Below the pieces are notes generated by a model. It was not told where the DNA came from. It made no database searches and saw only the letters and a list, made by a program, of their open reading frames with translations. From Musicola paradisiaca NCPPB 2511 (GTDB lineage Bacteria; Pseudomonadota; Gammaproteobacteria; Enterobacterales; Enterobacteriaceae), in the NCBI RefSeq assembly GCF_000400505.1, contig NZ_CM001857.1, positions 3,296,614 to 3,348,629 on the forward strand: 52,016 nt of DNA, written 5' to 3'. The number at the start of each line of letters is the position of its first letter. Positions within the stretch are counted from its first letter, which is position 1. A program made the translations under genes and the position numbers. Of this stretch, positions 17,285-26,038 are shown piece after piece.

Positions 17285-17304
17285 AACCCAACGGGTGTTT
17301 TTTT
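17285..17304 (-). terminator. Remnant of the amtB terminator, cut by the IS element
   Basis: On the plus strand AACCCAACGGGTG is followed by T7. A complete hairpin would be ACACCC-AAC-GGGTGT with A and T runs on both sides; only ACCC-AAC-GGGT is left because the IS right end replaces the outer arm. On the minus strand, which amtB uses, the U-run is gone. Confidence 0.6.
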
Positions 17305-17345
17305 ATTGTCATTATGCGCCGTTGCCGGCGCCATCCAGAAGAGGA

Positions 17346-18638
17346 TTACTGGTTGTAAGCATTTTCGCCATGGCTGTTGACGTCCAGACCTTCGCGTTCC
17401 TGTTCTTCAGGTACACGCAGACCAACGGCGATATCAGCAATTTTGAAAGAGATGAAAGCTGCAACGCCGGACCACACAATGGCGACGATAACACTGAACA
17501 GCTGAACCCAGAATTGATGCGCCATCGTTACGCCATCGGCATAACCTATGCCGCCCAAAGAAGCGGAGGTAAAAATACCGGTCAGCAAGCAGCCGACGAT
17601 ACCGCATACACCGTGAACACCGAACACGTCGCAAGGATCGTCAACACGCAGCCATCTTTTCAGCACGGTGACACCCCATAGGCCGGCAAAACCACCCGCG
17701 AAACCGATAATCATGGCACCGCCAATCCCAACAGTACCCGCAGCCGGAGTAATGGCAACCAGCCCGGCAATACAACCGGAGCAAGCCCCCAGCAGAGAGG
17801 GTTTGCCACGAGCAACCCACTCGCCGATAACCCATGCCAGAATCGCAGCAGCAGTCGCAACTACCGTGGTCAAAAACGCCAGACCGGCAATATTGTTGGC
17901 CGCAGCGGCGGAACCGGCATTAAAGCCAAACCAACCGATGTACAGAATCGCAGTTCCCAAGAACACCATCGGCAAGTTATGCGGCTTGAACGCTTCTTTA
18001 CCGAAACCGACACGTTTGCCCAGCAACAACGCACCAACCAAACCAGCAACAGCGGCGTTGATATGTACAACGGTACCACCCGCAAAGTCCAGAGCGCCAT
18101 CAGCAGCCAGATAACCACCGCCCCAAACCATATGGGTCATCGGCAGATAGGACAGCGTGAACCACAATGTGGAGAAAATCAGTACCGCAGAGAAGCGGAT
18201 GCGCTCACCCAAGGCACCAATAACCAGGCCAACGGTAATGCAGGCGAAAGAAGCCTGATAGGCAACATGGATAAACTGGTAGAAAGTACCGCTTAGGGAA
18301 TTGATCGTGATGCCGTTCAGCATGAAGTTAGTCAGGCCGCCGAAGAACGGGCTGCCGGTACTGAAAGCCACGCTGTAACCGTAAATCACCCACAGAATAC
18401 AGACCAACGCAAACGCTACAAAAATCTGAGTCAACATGGACAAAACGTTTTTGCCACGAATCAGACCACCGTAAAACAGCGCCAAGCCGGGAATTGTCAT
18501 GAAAAGCACCAGAGCGGTACAAATCATCATAAACGCATTATCCGCTTTATCAACGACAGGTGCTGGCGTATCGGCCAACACCCATGCTGGCAGCATGGCA
18601 GCAGCACCAAGACCTAACGACAAAGAAAGTTTCTTCAT
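17346..18638 (-). CDS. amtB: Ammonium transporter AmtB
   Basis: Trimeric inner-membrane channel for ammonium/ammonia, closed by binding of GlnK when nitrogen is plentiful. The 430-residue product has a cleavable signal peptide (to about WVLA), eleven membrane segments, and the twin-His pore residues in GGTVVHINAAVAG and VFGVHGVCG. I start at ATG 18638 (MKKLSLSLG), which gives a clean signal peptide; an ATG 12 bp upstream is possible. It follows glnK and shares its sigma-54 promoter. Its terminator is cut by the IS element, so transcripts probably run into the IS. Confidence 0.96.
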   Translation of the reverse strand: MKKLSLSLGLGAAAMLPAWVLADTPAPVVDKADNAFMMICTALVLFMTIPGLALFYGGLIRGKNVLSMLTQIFVAFALVCILWVIYGYSVAFSTGSPFFGGLTNFMLNGITINSLSGTFYQFIHVAYQASFACITVGLVIGALGERIRFSAVLIFSTLWFTLSYLPMTHMVWGGGYLAADGALDFAGGTVVHINAAVAGLVGALLLGKRVGFGKEAFKPHNLPMVFLGTAILYIGWFGFNAGSAAAANNIAGLAFLTTVVATAAAILAWVIGEWVARGKPSLLGACSGCIAGLVAITPAAGTVGIGGAMIIGFAGGFAGLWGVTVLKRWLRVDDPCDVFGVHGVCGIVGCLLTGIFTSASLGGIGYADGVTMAHQFWVQLFSVIVAIVWSGVAAFISFKIADIAVGLRVPEEQEREGLDVNSHGENAYNQ

Positions 18639-18680
18639 TTTTTCACTCATCCCTATTTAAAGGCTAAATCAGGCAGTTTC

Positions 18681-19019
18681 TTATAATGCAGCTTCGTCGG
18701 TTTCACCGGTACGAATACGGATGACACGCTGCAATTCAGCAACGAAAATCTTGCCGTCGCCAATTTTTCCGGTATAAGCAGCTTTGCTAATCACATCGAT
18801 AACTTCGTCCAGTTGATCGTCGGCAATAGCAATGTCGATCTTCACCTTGGGCAGAAAGTTAACGCTATACTCCGCGCCACGATACAATTCAGCATGACCT
18901 TTCTGGCGTCCAAACCCTTTCACCTCAGTGACGGTGAGCCCCTGGATGCCCACAGAAGATAACGCTTCACGCACATCTTCCAGCTTGAACGGTTTAATTA
19001 CGACAGTAACCAGTTTCAT
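18681..19019 (-). CDS. glnK: Nitrogen regulatory PII protein GlnK
   Basis: Trimeric PII signal protein, uridylylated by GlnD at low nitrogen; otherwise it plugs AmtB. The 112-residue product has the T-loop with Tyr51 in the GHAELYRGAEYSVNF segment and the PII C-terminal signature TGKIGDGKIFV. Same length as E. coli GlnK. The start at 19019 sits behind an AGGGGG ribosome binding site. glnK-amtB is the standard operon; a perfect sigma-54 promoter lies about 70 bp upstream. Confidence 0.97.
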   Translation of the reverse strand: MKLVTVVIKPFKLEDVREALSSVGIQGLTVTEVKGFGRQKGHAELYRGAEYSVNFLPKVKIDIAIADDQLDEVIDVISKAAYTGKIGDGKIFVAELQRVIRIRTGETDEAAL

Positions 19020-19089
19020 TCTCATCCCCCTAACCATGTAAGTTCAGGCCTGCGCCCGTCACTCTCAAATATGTCGACGCGATCACTAA

Positions 19090-19105
19090 AGCAAATCATG
19101 TGCCA
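19090..19105 (-). promoter_or_regulatory. Sigma-54 promoter of glnK-amtB
   Basis: Minus strand TGGCAC-ATGAT-TTGCT, a perfect match to the -24/-12 consensus TGGCAC-N5-TTGCW. It implies activation by NtrC at low nitrogen. I could not assign clean NtrC sites (GCAC-N7-GTGC), but GGTGC/GCACC half sites recur upstream between 19224 and 19333. Confidence 0.92.
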
Positions 19106-19323
19106 TAAATGATTTATCTGGTCAAAACGAGAAAAAAGCGACGGTCTCAAGGGTGAGAAGATATAGACCGTATAAAGTATGGACAATGACGGGAAAAACA
19201 GGAGCGCGAAGCGCACAAAAAAAGTGCATCGCGCCTGCTTTCAGTGCACCACGATGAATGCAAGGGCACCAGGCTGCCAAGTTATGGTGCGAAGTGTTAC
19301 GTTATGCCCGATTTCATGGTGCT

Positions 19324-21108
19324 TCAGGGCACCATGCCTGCTGTACGACAGAGATCTGCGCTCACTAACTGTTGTCCGGCCTGCTGCAGCTGATACATCT
19401 GGTAATAGCGGCCTTGCTGAGCCAGCAGTTGTTCATGTGAGCCGTGCTCTACCGTTCGGCCATGATGCAGCACCAGAATGCTGTCGGCCTCGACGATAGT
19501 GGAAAGACGATGCGCGATCACCACCAACGTAGTATGGTCACGCACCAGGCGCAGAGCACGTTGGATAGCCTGTTCAGTACCGGAATCAATATTCGCAGTC
19601 GCCTCATCCAGAATCAGAATCCTCGGCGTTTGCACCAAAACCCGGGCCAACGCCAACAATTGCTTCTGGCCAACCGACAGATTATTGCCTTGTTCGCCAA
19701 TACGACTGTGAATTCCCTCAGGCATCGCTCTCACCAAATCGGCCAACTGCACCGCTTCCAATGCGTGCCAGACACCGTCTTCACTGATATCGCGCCCCAA
19801 TGTCACATTGGCATACATCGAATCGGCCAGAACGACGGGATCCTGTTGAACCATCGCCACATCCTGACGCAGAACCTGATGGGAAAGCGAAGACAACGGC
19901 CGACCGTCAAGCTGGATATCACCACAGTCCGGCACGTAATACCCCATCAGCAAATTTGCCAACGTACTCTTGCCGCTGCCGGTATGGCCGACCAATGCAA
20001 TGAAACCGCGATCAGGCACCTGCAAGCAAATATGACTCAGCACAGGTTTACCGGCGCGGTAGGAGAACGTGACATCGTTAATACCGATGCGCCCGCTAGC
20101 CAGCGCCCTGGCGTCTTCGCCGTACTGCTGACGCTCACCATCCATCAGCTCAAAGATCCGCTCGCCGGCGACTACCGCCTGTTGCAGGATCGACTGTTGC
20201 GTCGTCAGTTCGATAAGCGGCTCATTCAAACGGCCAAGGTAGTTGATAAACGCATACAACACGCCCACACCGACGGTACCGACAGGGCTAAAACCGAACA
20301 ACATCAATAGCCCACAAAGTACCATGGCGGAAAACAAGCTAAGCAACGGACGGAGCAGAAAACCATCCAGACGCAGCGTCTGCATTCGCGCCTCGTAGTG
20401 CGACCAACTGGCCTGACTCAACACACGGCCGAACTTCCCCTGTTGGCGGAACTGCTGAATCACGCTCATGCCATTAATGGCCTCATTAAAACCATCATTA
20501 ATATCAGCGAGATAACTGCGGACCTGGCGCACAATCGGCGTACTGTAGCGCTGATAGATCACCATCACGACCAGTACCGCAGGGAAAATTGCCATACATA
20601 CCAGTGCCATACGCCAATCGAGGCTGAACATGGCTATCAGCATGGCGCCAATCAGCGCGGTGCTTCGCAACACACTGCCGACCACCATTACGTACAGGTC
20701 TCTGACAACTTCGGTATCGTTAGTGACTCGGGAAATCAACTGCCCTACGGGTTGCGTATCAAATACTCCCAACGGCTGCCGCAACGCCGCATCCATCACA
20801 TCGGTACGCAATTGCTGCACAACACCAACCGCCACCCGATTAAACATCAGCGCCTGTACATAGTGCAGCAGCGCAGCCAGCGCCTGAAGCGCCACGTACC
20901 CTACCGCCAACCCGAGCGCCAGTTGAACAGGAAACTCGCCCCGAGCGATCACATGGTCGATAAAATAACTGACCAGCGCAGGCCCAGAGACCTCGGCCGC
21001 CGCCGCGAGCCACAGCAACAACACGCCCCCGCCAAGCGATTTACGCCACGGTATACCGTATGCCAACAACCGTTTCAGCGTGGGCCATAATGAACGGGAA
21101 GACGTCAT
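19324..21108 (-). CDS. mdlB: Multidrug-resistance-like ABC exporter subunit MdlB
   Basis: Half-transporter (594 residues) with an N-terminal six-helix membrane domain (about 1-310) and a C-terminal ATPase: Walker [10 protein letters not shown], signature LSVGQ, Walker [10 protein letters not shown]-loop IAHRLST. Homologous throughout to E. coli MdlB (593). It probably forms a heterodimer with MdlA; the substrate is unknown. Its ATG overlaps the mdlA stop by 4 bp (ATGA), so the two are translationally coupled. The stop codon lies in the loop of an ATGGTGC/GCACCAT hairpin. Confidence 0.96.
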   Translation of the reverse strand: MTSSRSLWPTLKRLLAYGIPWRKSLGGGVLLLWLAAAAEVSGPALVSYFIDHVIARGEFPVQLALGLAVGYVALQALAALLHYVQALMFNRVAVGVVQQLRTDVMDAALRQPLGVFDTQPVGQLISRVTNDTEVVRDLYVMVVGSVLRSTALIGAMLIAMFSLDWRMALVCMAIFPAVLVVMVIYQRYSTPIVRQVRSYLADINDGFNEAINGMSVIQQFRQQGKFGRVLSQASWSHYEARMQTLRLDGFLLRPLLSLFSAMVLCGLLMLFGFSPVGTVGVGVLYAFINYLGRLNEPLIELTTQQSILQQAVVAGERIFELMDGERQQYGEDARALASGRIGINDVTFSYRAGKPVLSHICLQVPDRGFIALVGHTGSGKSTLANLLMGYYVPDCGDIQLDGRPLSSLSHQVLRQDVAMVQQDPVVLADSMYANVTLGRDISEDGVWHALEAVQLADLVRAMPEGIHSRIGEQGNNLSVGQKQLLALARVLVQTPRILILDEATANIDSGTEQAIQRALRLVRDHTTLVVIAHRLSTIVEADSILVLHHGRTVEHGSHEQLLAQQGRYYQMYQLQQAGQQLVSADLCRTAGMVP

Positions 21109-22874
21109 GCTGTTTGTACCTCTTCTTCTACAGGCACATCATCCAGTGCAGCTTCCAGTTGCTGGTAACGATACATATCCCGATACCAGCCAGTCGATTG
21201 GGAAAGCTGTTGATGTGAACCACGCTGTGCCACATGGCCTTGCTGTAAAACCAGAATCTCATCGGCATCAGCCAACGCGGACAGACGGTGAGCGCTGATA
21301 ATCAGCGTCCGTTTGTGCCCCCATTGGCGCAGATTACTCAATATCTGATGCTCGGTTCGCCCATCGACCGCCGATAACGCATCATCCAAAACCAGCACTT
21401 CCGCCTCCAGCAGCAACGCTCGGGCAATCGCTATACGTTGTTTTTGCCCGCCGGAAAGCATCACGCCGCGCTCCCCCACTTCCGTCTGATACCCCTGAGG
21501 CAAACGCAGAATGTCGTCATGCACATTGGCCAGGCGAGCCGCTTCCTCAATCTGCAACGACGTCGCCCCTGGACGACCCAGAGCGATGTTGTTCGCCACC
21601 GTATCTGAAAAAAGAAATGGCATTTGCCCTACGACGGCAAACCGGCTGCGCAGTACATCCAAACGGATGTCGGGCAACGGCAAGCGGTGGTATTCAATCT
21701 TCCCTTCCGCTACGTCAAAATGACGCAACAGCAGCGCCAGCAGGGTACTTTTCCCCGAGCCGGTGGGCCCACATAACCCCAAGGTTTTACCTGGTTCCAA
21801 TGTAAAGCTGACGTCATTGAGCACCGACGGCAAGCTTTGCGGGTAATGAAATGAACGGATATCAGCCGTCAGCAGGCCGGCTGTTTCCGGTAGATCCCAC
21901 ACGCCATCCATCACGACCAACTCTTCGGACAACAGATGACGAATACGGCTATACGCAGCACTACCACGTTCAACGATGTTGAACATCCACGCCAACGCCA
22001 ACATCGGCCAGATCATCAATCCCAGATACATCACAAAACTGGTTAATGCCCCCAAGGTCAGAGAACCGTGAATAACCATCCAACTGCCTCCGCCCACGGC
22101 CAGCAAATTGGACATAGCCACCGCAATGTAAATTGTCGGATCGAAACGGGCATCAACCTGCGCCACTCGCATGTTTTTGGCCCCGGCATCCGCCGCCACC
22201 TCGGCAAAACGGCGAGACTGATAGTCCTCCAGACCAAACGCCTTAATCATGCGGATACTGGTCAAACTCTCCTGCGCCTGATCATTCAGCGATGAGAACG
22301 CCGCCTGAGATAGCTTGAAACGCTGATGTAACTGCGAGCCGTAATGCTTGATCACCAACGCCATCAGCGGCATGGGGATCAGCGCCAGCAGCGTCAGTTG
22401 CCAACTGAGTTGGGTACACATCACCACCAACACCGCACAGCCCATCACCAACGAATCCACCAGCGTTAGCACCCCCTCACCGGCAGCAAACACAACGCGA
22501 TCGACATCATTGGTGGCGCGGGCGATAAGGTCGCCAGTGCGATGACGCAGATAAAAAGCGGGGTGTTGTCGGCTAAGTTGTTGATAGAAGCCTTGCCGCA
22601 GCTCGACCGCAAGTTGATAGGCCGCGCCGAAAAGCCAGATACGCCAAAAATAACGCAGCAAATAAATCAGCGCCGCGATCGCCAGCATCACGCCTATCCA
22701 GCGCAATATCGTCGATGCCGACATATTGTCGCGGGTTACGCCATCCACGATAACGCCGACCAATTTCGGCGGCAGCAATTGCAGGATAGCGATCACCATC
22801 AACAGGATTACCGCCCCCAGATAACGCTTCCATTCGCGGCGAAAATACCATCCCAATTGAACAAAAAGTCTCAC
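21105..22874 (-). CDS. mdlA: Multidrug-resistance-like ABC exporter subunit MdlA
   Basis: 589-residue half-transporter: membrane domain with [20 protein letters not shown] and [12 protein letters not shown], then the ATPase with Walker [10 protein letters not shown], signature LSGGQ and [12 protein letters not shown]. The Asp-Asp in place of the usual Asp-Glu of Walker B is also seen in E. coli MdlA, hinting at an asymmetric heterodimer. I start at GTG 22874 ([13 protein letters not shown]) to match E. coli MRLFAQLSWYFRR; an ATG at 22928 adds a non-conserved extension. Follows decR by 81 bp on the same strand. Confidence 0.93.
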   Translation of the reverse strand: MRLFVQLGWYFRREWKRYLGAVILLMVIAILQLLPPKLVGVIVDGVTRDNMSASTILRWIGVMLAIAALIYLLRYFWRIWLFGAAYQLAVELRQGFYQQLSRQHPAFYLRHRTGDLIARATNDVDRVVFAAGEGVLTLVDSLVMGCAVLVVMCTQLSWQLTLLALIPMPLMALVIKHYGSQLHQRFKLSQAAFSSLNDQAQESLTSIRMIKAFGLEDYQSRRFAEVAADAGAKNMRVAQVDARFDPTIYIAVAMSNLLAVGGGSWMVIHGSLTLGALTSFVMYLGLMIWPMLALAWMFNIVERGSAAYSRIRHLLSEELVVMDGVWDLPETAGLLTADIRSFHYPQSLPSVLNDVSFTLEPGKTLGLCGPTGSGKSTLLALLLRHFDVAEGKIEYHRLPLPDIRLDVLRSRFAVVGQMPFLFSDTVANNIALGRPGATSLQIEEAARLANVHDDILRLPQGYQTEVGERGVMLSGGQKQRIAIARALLLEAEVLVLDDALSAVDGRTEHQILSNLRQWGHKRTLIISAHRLSALADADEILVLQQGHVAQRGSHQQLSQSTGWYRDMYRYQQLEAALDDVPVEEEVQTA

Positions 22875-22955
22875 GCAATAGTCGTCCGATAGCTGAAGAT
22901 CAAGGTTGTGGCGCAACAAGCGGCACATTATACATGAAGTACACAGCGGATAATT

Positions 22956-23417
22956 TTATACCTGCAGCGGTAACGCCGTCGTATGCTTGATGCGTTCCAT
23001 GGCAAAGCTGGAGGTGACGTCCACCAACCCCGGAATGCCATTCACCAGCCGTTTGTAAAAATTGTCGTAACTCTTCATATCGGCGACCTGCACCTGCATC
23101 AGGTAATCGTATTCGCCAGCCATACGGTAAAATGTCAGCACTTCCGGCATCTCCGAAACGAAGCCGGAAAACTCACGATACCAGGTGCTGTTATGGTGCT
23201 GAGTTTTCAGCAACACGAACGCCGTTAATCCCAAACCCACTTTGTCACTATCCAGCAATGCCACGCGCGCGGTGATATAGCCCTCTTCTTCCAAGCGTTT
23301 TAGGCGCTTCCAACAAGGCGTCGACGTCAGGTTCACCGCTTCCGACAACGCCTGCAGCGACAGCGTACAATCCCGTTGCAGCAAAGAGAGCAACATTCGG
23401 TCAGTTTTATCTAACAT
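22956..23417 (-). CDS. decR: Lrp/AsnC-family cysteine-responsive regulator DecR (YbaO/CcdR)
   Basis: 153-residue feast/famine regulator with an N-terminal helix-turn-helix (about 1-60, with [19 protein letters not shown]) and a C-terminal RAM ligand-binding domain. Close to E. coli DecR (152), which activates a cysteine-detoxification operon when cysteine is high; the Pantoea ananatis orthologue is called CcdR. It is divergent from the PLP enzyme at 23538, the same pairing as ccdR-ccdA. The 120-bp space between them holds an AGAAAA-A-TTTTCT palindrome that could be its operator. Confidence 0.92.
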   Translation of the reverse strand: MLDKTDRMLLSLLQRDCTLSLQALSEAVNLTSTPCWKRLKRLEEEGYITARVALLDSDKVGLGLTAFVLLKTQHHNSTWYREFSGFVSEMPEVLTFYRMAGEYDYLMQVQVADMKSYDNFYKRLVNGIPGLVDVTSSFAMERIKHTTALPLQV

Positions 23418-23430
23418 AAAGCAACCTTAT

Positions 23431-23443
23431 AGAAAAATTTTCT
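23431..23443. promoter_or_regulatory. Candidate DecR/CcdR operator
   Basis: Perfect 13-bp palindrome AGAAAA-A-TTTTCT just upstream of decR in the decR/ccdA divergent region. Lrp-family proteins bind AT-rich palindromes like this. No experimental consensus was available to me. Confidence 0.45.
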
Positions 23444-23537
23444 CTTATTACCCACAATGACGACTAAAAAAGCAATATTTTTTCCCAATACACAGAGTAG
23501 GCTAGCATCATAACAATACAGAGCAGGACACATCATC

Positions 23538-24614
23538 ATGACCAACACCTGGGTAAAAAACGCCATCAGCGCCATAGAAGCTGATTTTCAGCGTTCAGCC
23601 GACACGCACCTGATCCGTTTTACGCTGCCGGCATACCCCGGCATCTACTTTTATCTTAAAGACGAAAGCACGCATCCCAGCGGCAGTCTGAAACACCGCC
23701 TGGCGCGCTCGCTGTTTCTTTACGGATTGTCCAATGGCTGGATTAAGGAAAATACCACCATTATTGAAGCGTCCTCCGGCAGTACCGCCGTCTCCGAGGC
23801 TTATTTCGCCCGTTTACTGGGCTTGCCGTTCATCGCGGTGATGCCGTCCTGCACGGCGAAAAGGAAAATCGAGCAAATCTCCTTCTATGGCGGCAAGTGC
23901 CACTTCGTGGAACATTCCGACCAGATCTATGCCGCTTCCGAACAGTTGGCCCGTGAATTAAATGGTCACTACATGGATCAATTCACCTACGCCGAACGCG
24001 CAACCGACTGGCGCGGCAATAACAACATTGCCGATAGCATTTACCGCCAGATGGAGCGCGAACCTTTCCCTATTCCTGATTATCTGGTGATGAGCGCCGG
24101 AACCGGCGGAACCTCCGCCACCTTAGGACGCTATATCCGCTATAAAGGGCTGGACACCCGTTTGCTGGTGGCAGACCCGGAGAACTCCGTGTTCTACGAC
24201 TATTACCACCAGCGTGATCGCTCAATCATGGGCAAATGCAGCAGCCGTATCGAAGGAATCGGCCGCCCGCGCGTGGAACCCTCTTTTATCCCCGATGTTA
24301 TCGATGAAATGGTAAAAGTGCCTGACGCCGCCAGCGTTGCTACCCTCTACTGGCTCGAACGCATTCTGGGGCGCAAGGCAGGCCCATCCACCGGAACCAA
24401 CGTCTGGAGCATGTTGCAAGTGGCGAAGAGCATGGTTGCCGAGAACAGGCAAGGGGCCATCGTTACGCTGTTGTGCGACAGCGGCGATCGCTATCTCGAC
24501 ACCTATTACAATCACGGTTGGGTAAACGCGCACATCGGCGATATCTCCCCCTACTTTGCCCAACTTACCGCTCATACCACTCCACAGAATGCCAAAGAGC
24601 CGCAACCAGCCTGA
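23538..24614 (+). CDS. ccdA: PLP-dependent cysteine desulfhydrase, CcdA-like (cysteine synthase fold)
   Basis: 358-residue fold-type II PLP enzyme. Lys52 in [11 protein letters not shown] is the predicted Schiff-base lysine, [10 protein letters not shown] (79-88) the substrate-carboxylate loop and GTGGTS (188-193) the phosphate cup. It belongs to the cysteine-synthase-like group that includes the cysteine desulfhydrases Cds1 (mycobacteria) and CcdA (Pantoea), which break cysteine into pyruvate, ammonia and H2S. Its place opposite decR, a cysteine-sensing regulator, supports this. E. coli has no gene here. A biosynthetic or other lyase activity cannot be excluded. Confidence 0.75.
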   Translation: MTNTWVKNAISAIEADFQRSADTHLIRFTLPAYPGIYFYLKDESTHPSGSLKHRLARSLFLYGLSNGWIKENTTIIEASSGSTAVSEAYFARLLGLPFIAVMPSCTAKRKIEQISFYGGKCHFVEHSDQIYAASEQLARELNGHYMDQFTYAERATDWRGNNNIADSIYRQMEREPFPIPDYLVMSAGTGGTSATLGRYIRYKGLDTRLLVADPENSVFYDYYHQRDRSIMGKCSSRIEGIGRPRVEPSFIPDVIDEMVKVPDAASVATLYWLERILGRKAGPSTGTNVWSMLQVAKSMVAENRQGAIVTLLCDSGDRYLDTYYNHGWVNAHIGDISPYFAQLTAHTTPQNAKEPQPA

Positions 24615-24621
24615 CGAGTAT

Positions 24622-24645
24622 CCCTTCGCGCTGAAGCGTGAAGGG
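24622..24645 (+). terminator. Probable terminator of ccdA
   Basis: CCCTTCGCGCT (24622-24632) pairs with AGCGTGAAGGG (24635-24645) with one G-U pair, 7 nt after the ccdA stop. The following T-run is weak (ATTTC). Confidence 0.55.
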
Positions 24646-24721
24646 ATTTCAGTTACCATATGCGTTAATGACGTTCTTTCCCGACCGCATCTCACACTTA
24701 TTCACAAAAGGAGAATTGGAA

Positions 24722-25417
24722 ATGTCATGCGCAGTTGTGGTTTTCAGTGGCGGACAGGACTCCACCACTTGTCTGATTCAGGCTTTACAACAATATGATG
24801 AAGTTCATTGCGTCACATTCGACTACGGGCAACGACACCGCGCGGAGATCGATGCGGCAGCTGAGCTGACACAACGTCTGGGGGCCCGTGCCCACAAAAT
24901 TCTGAATGTCGAGCTACTTAATCAATTGGCAGTCAGCAGCCTTACCCGAGACAGTATCCCGGTTCCTGAATACGACGAAACAAGTGAAGGGCTGCCAAGC
25001 ACCTTTGTGCCAGGCCGCAATATTCTTTTTCTGACATTGGCATCCATTTACGCTTACCAGGTCGGCGCAGAAAGTGTCATCACCGGTGTATGCGAAACCG
25101 ATTTTTCCGGCTACCCGGATTGCCGCGACGAGTTTGTCAAAGCGCTCAATCAGGCGGTGTCGTTGGGGCTTGCCAGAGAGATACGTTTCGTCACGCCGCT
25201 GATGTGGCTTAACAAAGCAGAAACCTGGGCATTGGCGGATTACTATCATCAGTTAGACACGGTAAAACACCATACGTTGACCTGTTATAACGGCATCAAA
25301 GGAGAAGGGTGCGGTCAGTGTGCAGCCTGTCACCTACGCGCCCAAGGGCTTACCCAGTACCAGCAAAACAGAGCAGCCGTCATCGCCTCGCTGAAGAGTA
25401 AAACCGGTCTGAAATAA
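24722..25417 (+). CDS. queC: 7-cyano-7-deazaguanine synthase QueC
   Basis: ATP-dependent conversion of 7-carboxy-7-deazaguanine to preQ0 in queuosine synthesis. The 231-residue product has the PP-loop SGGQDS (9-14), [15 protein letters not shown], and the zinc-binding cysteines of CGQCAACH near the C-terminus. Same length as E. coli QueC. I start at ATG 24722 behind an AGGAG site; an in-frame ATG at 24638 lies in the preceding terminator. No preQ1 riboswitch is evident upstream. Confidence 0.97.
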   Translation: MSCAVVVFSGGQDSTTCLIQALQQYDEVHCVTFDYGQRHRAEIDAAAELTQRLGARAHKILNVELLNQLAVSSLTRDSIPVPEYDETSEGLPSTFVPGRNILFLTLASIYAYQVGAESVITGVCETDFSGYPDCRDEFVKALNQAVSLGLAREIRFVTPLMWLNKAETWALADYYHQLDTVKHHTLTCYNGIKGEGCGQCAACHLRAQGLTQYQQNRAAVIASLKSKTGLK

Positions 25418-25425
25418 CCTCGAAG

Positions 25426-25457
25426 GCCAGACCAGAGACGTCAGCTTCCGGTCTGGC
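25426..25457 (+). terminator. Possible terminator of queC
   Basis: GCCAGACC (25426-25433) pairs with GGTCTGGC (25450-25457) across a 16-nt loop, followed by a pyrimidine-rich CGTTTCTTT. Moderate evidence only. Confidence 0.45.
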
Positions 25458-25531
25458 TCCCGTTTCTTTACAGGTTCGGAGGCTTTCCCCATCGATGAGA
25501 AAAGCCCCGACGGAACATCACCCTGCGCATA

Positions 25532-25900
25532 TTACAGCCTGATGCGCGACTGGTTGCGCTCCACCAACGCCGCGCCAATCCCCGGAACCTCCTGCAGTTG
25601 TTCTATCTGGGTAAAAGGGCCATTCTGCTCGCGGTAGGCCACAATCGCCTGAGCCTTCTTCAGACCGACGCCGTTAAGCGCCGCGGCCAGTTGTTCCGCA
25701 CTTGCCGTATTGATACTTACTTCTTCTTCATCCGTGGTAAGGGCTGATTTGGCGTTTTTGCCCTGTTGATGTTCAGCCGCCGCGCTAACCGACGATTTCT
25801 CCGGTTCGGCTTTAGGCGTTGCCGCCTGCAACCAGGGAGAGATCCCACCCAACGCCATCCCCATAAGCAAACAAAGCGCCTTGATTCCAGATTTTCTCAT
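25532..25900 (-). CDS. ybaV: Helix-hairpin-helix protein YbaV (ComEA family)
   Basis: 122-residue secreted protein: signal peptide (about 1-26), a Lys/Ala-rich linker, and a C-terminal ComEA-type helix-hairpin-helix DNA-binding domain with SAEQLAAALNGVGLKKAQAI and PGIGAALVERN. Homologous to E. coli YbaV (123). ComEA proteins bind incoming DNA in the periplasm during uptake; whether that applies here is not known. Lies downstream of ppiD on the same strand, 138 bp away. Confidence 0.9.
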   Translation of the reverse strand: MRKSGIKALCLLMGMALGGISPWLQAATPKAEPEKSSVSAAAEHQQGKNAKSALTTDEEEVSINTASAEQLAAALNGVGLKKAQAIVAYREQNGPFTQIEQLQEVPGIGAALVERNQSRIRL

Positions 25901-25980
25901 GCTGTTTCCTCCTTGTATTTGACAGCGAAGCTACATTGCCTCAGCCAACTATCGGCAGCAAACAGCAAAGTCAAAATGTG

Positions 25981-26004
25981 GAAAAGGCCGCGAAAGCGGC
26001 CTTT
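25981..26004 (-). terminator. Rho-independent terminator of ppiD
   Basis: AAAGGCCGC (25983-25991), GAAA, GCGGCCTTT (25996-26004). On the minus strand the stem is followed by TTTTCC. It starts 35 nt after the ppiD stop. Confidence 0.75.
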
Positions 26005-26038
26005 GTCAGTTGCAAGGAATTGCAGAATTTTGCGAGGG

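Noticed and set aside
15855-17300. Target-site duplication around the IS element
   Set aside because: The 11 bp on each side (GCCTTAGCTCT and AACCCAACGGG) do not match, and shifts of a few bases do not help; absence of the repeat is itself reported as a finding.
24615-24721. Possible preQ1 riboswitch before queC
   Set aside because: The only structure is the ccdA terminator hairpin; no preQ1 aptamer features are present, and these are uncommon before queC in enterobacteria.
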